DNA of 5,819 nucleotides from Paracoccaceae bacterium (GTDB lineage: Bacteria; Pseudomonadota; Alphaproteobacteria; Rhodobacterales; Rhodobacteraceae), in contig RFUP01000162.1 in assembly GCA_009922885.1 (NCBI GenBank), forward strand, positions 1 to 5,819, given 5' to 3'. Shown piece after piece: positions 1 through 5,609 of this stretch (the first letter of the stretch is position 1; each line of letters starts with the position of its first letter). The position numbers and the translations under genes were made by a program. The notes below the pieces were generated by a model, which saw nothing but the letters and a program-made list of their open reading frames with translations, was not told the DNA's origin and did no database searches.

Positions 1-1
1 G

Positions 2-922
2 AGCCAAGGCACAGTGGGTGATCCTTTGAGCATCGGGGAAGTGGCGGCGCTGCCTGTGCAGCATGAGTTGCTTTCGGGTGACGAGCCGGTAGCGATTGCG
101 GGTGTGCCGGTGCCGGATTATCGCAGTGCGGAGTTTGACGCCTTTATCAAGGCGCTACCGCAGGAAAGCCTTCTGGACTGGACCGTGCGCCGTGATGGGG
201 CGGAAGTGACCGTGCAGGGGCCTTACCCGATGCCGCCCTTGATCCATCAGCTTTCGCCGCAATCGGCGGCTGTGGCCATCGAGATGAAAGTGGGTGACGT
301 GATTACGGCTGTGGACGGCACGCCGATTGCGAGCTTCGCAGAGTTGAAGGCGGCGGTGGAAGGCGCGGAAGGGCGGCCTTTGCTGCTCGACGTCTGGCGC
401 GATGGCGAGACGTTGGAATTCGCGCTGGTGCCGAAGCGGGTGGACGAGCCGCAAGCGGGTGGCGGGTTCAAGACGAGCTGGCGGATCGGGATTCTGGGGG
501 GGCTGGCGTTCGAGCCTGCGTCGGAACTGGCCAATCCGCTCGATGCGCTCCGGGGCGGTGTGATGGGCACGTTCGAGATCATGCGCGGGTCGGTTTCGGG
601 GCTTTGGCATATGCTGACGGGGGCGATTTCCTCGTGCAACATGTCGGGCCCCATTGGGATTGCGGAAGTCTCTGGGCAGATGGCGTCGCAGGGGGCTACG
701 AATTTCATTTATTTCATCGGCGTGCTTTCGGCGGCGGTGGGGCTTTTGAACCTCTTCCCGGTGCCGATCCTCGATGGTGGGCATCTGGTGTTTTATGCCT
801 ATGAGGCCGTCGTCGGGCGGGCACCGAACGAGCAAGCGCTGCGCATTCTCATGGGAATGGGGCTGGCTCTGATCCTGAGCATGATGGGCTTTGCGCTCTT
901 CAACGATATCTTCTGCCCGTAA
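2..922 (+). CDS. rseP: RseP-type site-2 zinc metalloprotease, 5'-truncated by the window edge
   Basis: This is the C-terminal 306 residues of an intramembrane M50 (site-2) protease, read in the frame starting at base 2. The N-terminal membrane segment with the HExxH zinc site lies outside the window. Visible parts, numbered from base 2, are a degenerate PDZ-like region up to about residue 75, a clear PDZ domain at about 78-147 (core VGDVITAVDGTPI), the family motif SGPIGIA near 215, a membrane helix at about 235-252, the NLFPVPILDG motif at 250-259, and a last membrane helix at about 280-302. Asp258 of the LDG motif is the expected third zinc ligand. RseP cleaves membrane-embedded substrates such as anti-sigma factors and leftover signal peptides in the inner membrane. 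That role is known from the family and not shown here. The GTG at base 14 is internal to the protein and is not its start. The frame is open to a TAA at 920-922 with no sign of decay. Confidence 0.95.
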   Translation, partial: SQGTVGDPLSIGEVAALPVQHELLSGDEPVAIAGVPVPDYRSAEFDAFIKALPQESLLDWTVRRDGAEVTVQGPYPMPPLIHQLSPQSAAVAIEMKVGDVITAVDGTPIASFAELKAAVEGAEGRPLLLDVWRDGETLEFALVPKRVDEPQAGGGFKTSWRIGILGGLAFEPASELANPLDALRGGVMGTFEIMRGSVSGLWHMLTGAISSCNMSGPIGIAEVSGQMASQGATNFIYFIGVLSAAVGLLNLFPVPILDGGHLVFYAYEAVVGRAPNEQALRILMGMGLALILSMMGFALFNDIFCP

Positions 923-939
923 GAAAAATATCGGTGCGG

Positions 940-956
940 ATGCAATTCCTTTGCAT
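940..956. repeat. Short inverted repeat downstream of rseP
   Basis: ATGCAA and TTGCAT form a perfect 6-bp dyad around a 5-base centre (TTCCT), 17 bases after the rseP stop. No T-run follows it (GGGCCTCG follows), so it does not look like an intrinsic terminator. It could be an operator for the downstream small gene, a weak RNA hairpin, or chance. Confidence 0.3.
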
Positions 957-1024
957 GGGCCTCGTTTCGCCCCATTCCTGCCCCAATCCGGCAGCATCTT
1001 CGGTTTTGTGAGAGAGACCAGAAG

Positions 1025-1030
1025 AGAAGG
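1025..1030 (+). promoter_or_regulatory. Ribosome binding site of the 41-residue ORF
   Basis: AGAAGG lies 8 bases before the ATG at 1039, an ordinary Shine-Dalgarno match and spacing. It is the main support for treating the short ORF as translated. Confidence 0.6.
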
Positions 1031-1038
1031 ACGCCGAG

Positions 1039-1164
1039 ATGCAAACGATCCAGCATAGCGCACGTGGCTTGGGCCTGTTGTTGACGCTGAACGCAGACAG
1101 ATTCATGTTTGCCGGCGGGATCGCGATTGCGCTGGCACTGGGCGCTTACATGAGCGCGCTCTAA
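1039..1164 (+). CDS. Small single-pass membrane protein, 41 residues, unknown function
   Basis: I do not recognise a named family. The ORF runs from ATG at 1039 to TAA at 1162-1164, and AGAAGG lies 8 bases upstream. The N-terminal half (MQTIQHSARG, then LGLLLTLNADR) is mildly basic. The C-terminal half, about residues 22-40, is a hydrophobic Ala/Gly/Leu/Ile helix long enough to cross a membrane, ending in MSAL. About three quarters of its codons end in G or C, like the neighbouring real genes. It sits alone between rseP and bamA and is followed by a hairpin and an intrinsic terminator, as expected of a transcribed gene. An inner-membrane location is inferred. It could be a small partner of RseP or of envelope assembly, but nothing in the sequence shows this. 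The alternative is a chance ORF; the ribosome binding site, codon pattern and terminator argue against that. Confidence 0.6.
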   Translation: MQTIQHSARGLGLLLTLNADRFMFAGGIAIALALGAYMSAL

Positions 1165-1183
1165 GCGCAGTGCCCCTTTCTCT

Positions 1184-1206
1184 TGTGTCGCTGAGCGGCA
1201 GACACA
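1184..1206 (+). repeat. RNA hairpin downstream of the small ORF
   Basis: TGTGTC (1184-1189) pairs with GACACA (1201-1206) around an 11-base loop. It lies 19 bases after the small ORF stop and 6 bases before the terminator stem. It may stabilise the 3' end of the transcript or be part of a 3'-derived RNA. The stem is short, so this is tentative. Confidence 0.35.
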
Positions 1207-1212
1207 CAACAG

Positions 1213-1250
1213 ACGCCCGCGGATTCAATCCGGCGGGCGTTTGGTGTTTT
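1213..1250 (+). terminator. Rho-independent terminator before bamA
   Basis: ACGCCCGC (1213-1220) pairs perfectly with GCGGGCGT (1233-1240). Inside it, GGAT and ATCC extend the stem around a 3-base loop, with one unpaired G at 1232. A T-rich tract (TTTGGTGTTTT) follows. This GC-rich stem plus interrupted T-run is a good intrinsic terminator. It would end transcription from the rseP and small-ORF side and set bamA apart as the start of a new unit. Confidence 0.75.
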
Positions 1251-1277
1251 GACAAGGTCGTCTGTGCGGGTTAATCC
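1249..1277 (+). promoter_or_regulatory. Candidate bamA promoter
   Basis: A perfect TTGACA (1249-1254) sits at the end of the terminator T-tract. A weak -10 (TTAATC at 1271 or TAATCC at 1272) follows at 16-17 bp. Loose -10 boxes are common in alphaproteobacteria. The position between a terminator and the first gene of the next unit supports a promoter here, but the -10 match is poor. Confidence 0.4.
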
Positions 1278-1310
1278 GTTCGGCAAGGATGTCTGTCTGG
1301 GATTAGGAAA

Positions 1311-3659
1311 ATGCTTTTCGACACAAGGGCGACTGCCATCGCCCGCGCCGATCGCCGTAAACCGCTCCGCCGGAGCGGCGCTGCGCTTTTCCTTTTGCTT
1401 TCAACGTCACTGGTGACAGCACCAGTTGCCACGTTGGCGCAGAATTATCGGTTTAGTGCGGTAAAGATTGAAGGAAACCAGCGTATCGAGCAGGGCGCGA
1501 TCCTTGGCTATGCGGGAATCGCCCGTGGCCAAGCGGTGAGCGCTGGCGAGTTGAACGCGGCCTATCAGAACATCGTGGAATCGGGGCTGTTCGAGAGCGT
1601 GGAGATCGAGCCGCGCGGGAACACCTTGGTGATCAAGGTGAAAGAATTCCCGACGATCAACCGGATTTCCATCGAAGGGAACCGCCGTTTGAAGGATGAC
1701 GCGCTGAAAGCGGCCATCCAGTCGAAAGAGCGGTTTGTGTATTCGCCAAACCAAGCGGAGCGGGACGCGGCCGAGATTGCAGAGGCCTATAACGCGGCTG
1801 GACGTGTGGCTGCGCGGGTTTCGCCCAAGATCATCCGCCGTTCGGACAACCGTGTGGACCTCGTGTTCGAAGTGTTCGAAGGCGGCTTGGCGGAAATCGA
1901 GCGCATCGGGTTCGTGGGCAACCGCGTGTATTCGGACGGGCGTTTGCGCCGTGTGCTGGAGACCAAACAGGCGGGCATTTTGCGCGCGCTTATCAAGCGT
2001 GACACTTTCGTTGAGGACCGGATCGAGTTCGACAAGCAGGTTCTGCGCGACTTCTACCTGAGCCGTGGTTACGTGGATTTCCGCACGCTTTCTGTGAATG
2101 CCGAGTTGGCGGAAGAGCGCGACGGCTATTTCATCACGTTCAACGTGGAAGAAGGCCAGCAGTTCCGTTTCGGCGCGACGCCTGTGACGACCGATCTGGC
2201 GGATATCGACGTGGCTGAGTTCCAAGCCGAGGTGAAGGTGAAGCCGGGTGCGATTTATACGCCGACGGCCGTGGAAACCGACATTGCCCGCCTTGAGCGC
2301 TTGGCAATCCGCAAGGGGCTGGATTTCATCCGCGTCGAGCCGCGCATCACGCGGAACGATCGGGATCTGATGCTCGATATCGAATATGCGCTGGTGAAAG
2401 GCCCGCGGATTTTCGTGGAGCGGATCGACATCGAGGGTAACACCACGACGCTGGATCAGGTGGTGCGCCGCCAGTTTAAAGTGGCCGAGGGTGATGCATT
2501 CAATCCGCGTGAAATCCGTGAAGCGGCAGAGCGGATCCGCGCGCTTGGCTATTTCGAAAAAGCCGATGTGAATGCGCGCGAAGGCACGAATCCCGATCAG
2601 GTGATCGTGGATGTGCAGGTGGAAGAAGCCACCACGGGTTCGCTTTCTTTCGGTGGCACGTATTCGACCAACTCGGGTTTCGGCCTTCTGATCCAATTCC
2701 GCGAGAACAACTTCCTCGGGCGTGGCCAGCGCTTGAACCTGTCGGTTTCGGGTGCGGATGACAACAAGGTCTATGGCTTGCGGTTTACGGAGCCTGCGCT
2801 GCTTGGGCGTGATGTCGAATTCGACATCGATGTGGGATACCGCGAGTCCGTGAACAGCTTTGCGAACTATAACACGCAAGCGATCAACCTGCGCCCCGGT
2901 TTGACCTTCCCGGTGAGCGAGAATGGTCGGTTTGGCATTTATGCCTTCGGCGAGCAGATGAAGATGACCGACTCGGGTGCCGCGAAGGGTGGCATCGTGG
3001 CGGCGGAAATCGCAAAGGGGAGTGTGACCTCTTTGGGTGCTGGTTACACCTACACCTATGATACGCGCCGCACAGGCCTTGATCCGGATCGTGGAGTGCT
3101 TCTGGAGTTCGGGCAGCAATTCGCAGGTGCGGGGGGTGATGTGGCCTTCCTGAAGAGCACGGCGAAGGCGATTGCCCAGACCAAGGTGTTGAACGACGAA
3201 GTGACCCTGCGGGCTTCACTCGAAGGCGGGATGCTCAACTACACGAAGGGCAATTCGCGTTCGGTGGACCGTTTCCAGATCGGGTCCGAGATCATGCGCG
3301 GCTTTACGCCGGACGGGATCGGGCCGCGCGAGATCAACGCCGGATCTAATGACGCTCTGGGCGGCACGTTCTTCGCGGTGGCCCGGTTCGAAGCGGAATT
3401 CCCGCTTGGGCTTCCCGAGGAATTCGGTGTGACCGGTGGCCTCTTCTATGATGTGGGCTCGGCTTGGGGTGTGGACGATATCTCCGGCGCGACGGGCACG
3501 GTGGTTGGGCAGGACTTCAGCTTGCGCCACACGATTGGTGCTTCGGTGTTCTGGGATACTCCGGTGGGGCCGTTGCGGTTCAACTTCAGCAAGGCGCTCA
3601 AGAAAGAGACGTTCGACGACGAACAGACCTTCAACATCACTATTTCGACGAAATTCTGA
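1311..3659 (+). CDS. bamA: Outer-membrane protein assembly factor BamA
   Basis: This is the Omp85-family core of the BAM complex, which folds beta-barrel proteins into the outer membrane. The 782 residues are normal for the family. The signal peptide has a long basic n-region to about residue 23 and a hydrophobic stretch, with a likely cut after Ala43 (TLA|QN). Five POTRA domains follow at about 46-112, 113-190, 193-281, 284-363 and 366-439; four of them open with the hallmark I-x-G-N turn (IEGNQR, IEGNRR, FVGNRV, IEGNTT). The 16-strand barrel spans about 443-782. It includes the loop-6 RGF motif (663-665), the GGLFYDVGSAWG strand, and a C-terminal strand ending in Phe782, the usual beta-signal. 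ATG 1311 is the only sensible start, because an in-frame TAA lies at 1272 and no other ATG or GTG precedes the signal peptide. Its Shine-Dalgarno is unusually close (AGGA at 1305-1308, 2 bases from the ATG). The stop overlaps the skp start by one base. Confidence 0.98.
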   Translation: MLFDTRATAIARADRRKPLRRSGAALFLLLSTSLVTAPVATLAQNYRFSAVKIEGNQRIEQGAILGYAGIARGQAVSAGELNAAYQNIVESGLFESVEIEPRGNTLVIKVKEFPTINRISIEGNRRLKDDALKAAIQSKERFVYSPNQAERDAAEIAEAYNAAGRVAARVSPKIIRRSDNRVDLVFEVFEGGLAEIERIGFVGNRVYSDGRLRRVLETKQAGILRALIKRDTFVEDRIEFDKQVLRDFYLSRGYVDFRTLSVNAELAEERDGYFITFNVEEGQQFRFGATPVTTDLADIDVAEFQAEVKVKPGAIYTPTAVETDIARLERLAIRKGLDFIRVEPRITRNDRDLMLDIEYALVKGPRIFVERIDIEGNTTTLDQVVRRQFKVAEGDAFNPREIREAAERIRALGYFEKADVNAREGTNPDQVIVDVQVEEATTGSLSFGGTYSTNSGFGLLIQFRENNFLGRGQRLNLSVSGADDNKVYGLRFTEPALLGRDVEFDIDVGYRESVNSFANYNTQAINLRPGLTFPVSENGRFGIYAFGEQMKMTDSGAAKGGIVAAEIAKGSVTSLGAGYTYTYDTRRTGLDPDRGVLLEFGQQFAGAGGDVAFLKSTAKAIAQTKVLNDEVTLRASLEGGMLNYTKGNSRSVDRFQIGSEIMRGFTPDGIGPREINAGSNDALGGTFFAVARFEAEFPLGLPEEFGVTGGLFYDVGSAWGVDDISGATGTVVGQDFSLRHTIGASVFWDTPVGPLRFNFSKALKKETFDDEQTFNITISTKF
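2811..2828. repeat. 18-bp perfect palindrome inside bamA
   Basis: GATGTCGAATTCGACATC equals its own reverse complement. It lies in frame over residues 501-506 (Asp-Val-Glu-Phe-Asp-Ile) of a predicted barrel strand. The alternating strand residues may explain it. It could also be a protein-binding dyad or a DNA cruciform. Confidence 0.6.
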
Positions 3660-4246
3660 TGGTGGGTTTCGGCCAAACATTTCTCAAGGCCGTAGCCGTT
3701 GCTGCGGCCTTGTTTGTTTCGGCTCTGCCTGGTTCGGCCCAAGTGCAAGGGGCCACGATTTTGACTGTGGATAGCGAGAGCCTCTTTGCGCAGAGTGCTT
3801 TTGGCCGCCGTGTGGCAAGCCAAATTGAGGCGGACAGCCAAGCGCTTGAGGCGGAGAACCGTCAGATTGAATCGGAGTTGCAGGCTGAAGAGCAAGCCTT
3901 GACCATTAAGCGGCAACAAGTGACGCCAGAAGCCTTTCGTGCGCTTGCGGATGCATTTGACGAAAAGGTTCAGCGCATTCGCGTGCAGCAAAATGGCAAA
4001 GCGCGGGCTTTGCAGAGTAAGCTTGAGGAAGAACGGCTGAAGTTCCTGGGTGTGGTCGGCGGGGTTCTGGAAGGCTTGCTGGCGGAGCGTGGTGCGGTGG
4101 CCATTCTGGATGTGCGGCAGGTGTTCTTTGCCGTGCGGGCCATCGATGTGACGCAAAGCGCGATCGAGAAGGTGGATGCGGCGGTGGGCGACGGGGCGGA
4201 CCTTGAGGTTCCGACGGCGCTTCAACCAGAAGCCCCCAAGGAGTAA
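3659..4246 (+). CDS. skp: Periplasmic chaperone Skp (OmpH family)
   Basis: Skp is a trimeric, jellyfish-shaped chaperone that holds unfolded outer-membrane proteins in the periplasm and passes them to BamA. The 195-residue product has a signal peptide (hydrophobic about 8-25, likely cut after Ala27 in GSA|Q). A beta-strand core opener follows (GATILTVDSESLF, 31-43), then a long charged helical-hairpin region at about 44-130 with a turn near 84-92 (KRQQVTPEA). A second core segment includes VAILDVRQVFF (147-157), and the tail is acidic and Pro-rich. This matches the OmpH layout. The ATG at 3659 overlaps the bamA stop (TGATG), and I see no good Shine-Dalgarno, so translation is probably coupled to bamA. 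GTG at 3662 is a possible alternative. The mature chain is net acidic (28 Asp/Glu against 19 Lys/Arg by my count), unlike the basic E. coli Skp. Family assignment rests on layout and context, since sequence conservation is low. Confidence 0.88.
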   Translation: MVGFGQTFLKAVAVAAALFVSALPGSAQVQGATILTVDSESLFAQSAFGRRVASQIEADSQALEAENRQIESELQAEEQALTIKRQQVTPEAFRALADAFDEKVQRIRVQQNGKARALQSKLEEERLKFLGVVGGVLEGLLAERGAVAILDVRQVFFAVRAIDVTQSAIEKVDAAVGDGADLEVPTALQPEAPKE

Positions 4247-4339
4247 TCGGTCGCTCATGCTTGCCCCGCCTAGGGGGAGTTGCTACTGCTGATCCAGCAC
4301 AGGCGCGTGCCTGAACGAGAACAGCAGAAGGGACTGGAC
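4247..4339 (+). other. skp-fabZ intergenic spacer with short dyads
   Basis: This is the only sizeable gap within the bamA-lpxI unit. It contains CCCC/GGGG (4264-4267 with 4273-4276) and TGCTG-ATC-CAGCA (4287-4299), both short stems. There is no T-run and no convincing promoter. It is the place where lpxD is found in many other proteobacteria. It may contribute RNA structure ahead of fabZ or be plain spacer. Confidence 0.35.
4326..4333 (+). promoter_or_regulatory. Ribosome binding site that sets the fabZ start
   Basis: AGAAGGGA ends 6 bases before ATG 4340. This favours that ATG over a TTG 60 bases upstream, which would add a 20-residue stretch unlike FabZ N-termini. Confidence 0.75.
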
Positions 4340-4816
4340 ATGGCCGAGACCGCGACCGAATTGAAAACCGCTGATATCCAGCTAATCCAGCGTATTCTGC
4401 CGCATCGCTACCCGTTCCTGTTGGTGGATCGCGTGGTGGATATCGACGGCACACAATCGGCCGTTGGGATCAAGAATGTCTCGATGAACGAGCCGCATTT
4501 TCAAGGCCATTTCCCCGGCACGCCGATTATGCCGGGTGTGACGATCATTGAAGCCTTGGCGCAGACGGCGGCTGTGATGGTGGGCGTTGCGCTCGACCTC
4601 GCGGACAAGGAAATGCTGATCTATTTCATGGCGATTGATGCCGCAAAGTTCCGCCGAAAGGTGGTTCCTGGCGATCAGTTGAAGATGGAAGTCACGACGC
4701 TGCGGGGGAAAGCTGGCGCGAAAGTGTGGCGCTTCAAAGGGGTTGCGACTGTGGATGGTGAAATGGCGGCGGAATGCGAATTCACGGCCATGATGGACCT
4801 GCCGAAGGAGGCATGA
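4340..4816 (+). CDS. fabZ: (3R)-hydroxyacyl-ACP dehydratase FabZ
   Basis: FabZ removes water from (3R)-hydroxyacyl-ACP to give trans-2-enoyl-ACP in cytoplasmic fatty-acid elongation. The 158-residue product has the single hot-dog fold of the family. ILPHRYPFLLVDRV (19-32) is the standard N-terminal signature. The active-site segment HFQGHFPGTPIMPGV (53-67) carries catalytic His57, and Glu71 in IIEALAQ is the partner residue. The 14-residue His-Glu spacing matches E. coli FabZ (His54, Glu68). Glu in place of Asp at the second site separates it from FabA, the isomerising dehydratase. Further conserved blocks are FMAIDAAKFRRKVVPGDQL (96-114) and the final strands. Its stop lies one base before the lpxA start, so the two are co-translated. 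The pairing makes sense: FabZ and LpxA compete for the same 3-hydroxyacyl-ACP pool, which sets the balance of phospholipid and lipid A. Confidence 0.97.
   Translation: MAETATELKTADIQLIQRILPHRYPFLLVDRVVDIDGTQSAVGIKNVSMNEPHFQGHFPGTPIMPGVTIIEALAQTAAVMVGVALDLADKEMLIYFMAIDAAKFRRKVVPGDQLKMEVTTLRGKAGAKVWRFKGVATVDGEMAAECEFTAMMDLPKEA
4805..4811 (+). promoter_or_regulatory. Strong ribosome binding site that sets the lpxA GTG start
   Basis: AAGGAGG lies 6 bases before GTG 4818, inside the last codons of fabZ. The nearby ATG at 4813 is in another frame, so GTG is the start. The strong site may make up for the weaker start codon. Confidence 0.85.
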
Positions 4817-4817
4817 G

Positions 4818-5609
4818 GTGTCGCAAACGCTGATCCATCCGTCTGCCGTGATCGAACCCGGGGCCCAGTTGGGCGAGGGGGTTCAGATCGGACCGTTTTG
4901 CCATATCGGGCCTGAGGTGAAGATCGGGGATCGCTCGGTGATCAAGAGCCATGTGGTTCTGACCGGGGACACGGAAATGGGGGCCGAAAACACGGTGTTT
5001 TCGTTCGCCGTGATCGGGGAAATCCCGCAGGACAAGAAGTTTTCCGGCGAGAAGACGAAGTTGGTGATCGGCGAGCGGAACCGCATCCGCGAACATGTCA
5101 CTATGAACCCCGGCACAGAAGGTGGTGGCGGTGTGACGCGTGTGGGCAATGATGGGCTGTTCATGGCGGGCTGCCATGTGGCGCATGACGTGATGATCGG
5201 GGATCGGGTGATCCTTGTGAACCACGTTGCGGTGGCTGGTCATTGCATCATCGAGGATGATGTGATCGTTGGCGGGCTTTCGGGCGTGCACCAGTTCGTG
5301 CGGATTGGGCGCGGGGCGATCATTGGCGCGCTGTCGATGGTGACGAACGATGTGATCCCCTATGGATTGGTGCAGGCCCCGCGCGGCAAGCTTGAAGGGT
5401 TGAACCTTGTTGGCCTGAAGCGGCGCGGTGTGCCGCGGGCGGATATCACGGCTTTGCGCGCCGCGTTTCAGGCTTTGGCGCAGGGCGAGGGCGCGTTCAT
5501 GGAGCGGGCCAAGAAGCTGGGGGCCGAGACCGACAGCGACTATGTGCGCCAGATCGTCGATTTCGTTCTGGCCGACAGCGACCGTAGTTTCTTGACACCT
5601 GGCGCATGA
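4818..5609 (+). CDS. lpxA: UDP-N-acetylglucosamine O-acyltransferase LpxA
   Basis: LpxA carries out the first step of lipid A synthesis in the cytoplasm, moving a 3-hydroxyacyl chain from ACP to the 3-OH of UDP-GlcNAc. The 263 residues match E. coli (262). Hexapeptide repeats of the left-handed beta-helix run from about residue 5 to 185 (IEPGAQLG, IGPFCHIG, IGERNRI, IGDRVILV, VRIGRGAIIG), followed by a helical C-terminal domain. The catalytic base is His123 in HVAHD (E. coli His125). His120, His142 and His158 match E. coli His122, His144 and His160, and the QDKKFSGE segment matches the substrate loop (Gln71, Asp72). LNLVGLKRRG (195-204) is the conserved exit segment. Aligned to E. coli, the acyl-chain ruler Gly173 is Ala171 and Glu200 is Val198. 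The start is GTG with a strong ribosome binding site. Its TGA overlaps the lpxI start by four bases (ATGA), indicating translational coupling. Confidence 0.97.
   Translation: MSQTLIHPSAVIEPGAQLGEGVQIGPFCHIGPEVKIGDRSVIKSHVVLTGDTEMGAENTVFSFAVIGEIPQDKKFSGEKTKLVIGERNRIREHVTMNPGTEGGGGVTRVGNDGLFMAGCHVAHDVMIGDRVILVNHVAVAGHCIIEDDVIVGGLSGVHQFVRIGRGAIIGALSMVTNDVIPYGLVQAPRGKLEGLNLVGLKRRGVPRADITALRAAFQALAQGEGAFMERAKKLGAETDSDYVRQIVDFVLADSDRSFLTPGA

Noticed and set aside
14..16. GTG at 14 as an rseP start
   Set aside because: The frame is open to the window edge and the protein would lack the essential HExxH region, so the gene begins upstream.
155..1063. 302-codon minus-strand frame across rseP
   Set aside because: It is a low-complexity Arg/His/Pro-rich product antisense to conserved RseP motifs, so it is a shadow frame.
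1271..1285. CtrA box (TTAA-N7-TTAA) near the bamA promoter
   Set aside because: Only the first TTAA is present; the second half-site reads GGCA.
1407..3119. 570-codon open frame on the minus strand across bamA
   Set aside because: It mirrors the bamA codon pattern in GC-rich DNA; the product is rich in His and Arg with no recognisable domain. The + strand frame is an unmistakable BamA.
3464..3658. Upstream extension of the skp frame inside bamA
   Set aside because: It overlaps the BamA barrel coding region and would bury the signal peptide, which begins at Met 3659.
4261..4310. Promoter inside the skp-fabZ gap
   Set aside because: TTGCCC and TTGCTA resemble a -35, but no acceptable -10 follows at 16-18 bp.
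4280..4339. TTG start giving a 178-residue FabZ
   Set aside because: The added 20 residues do not resemble FabZ, and ATG 4340 has a good ribosome binding site.
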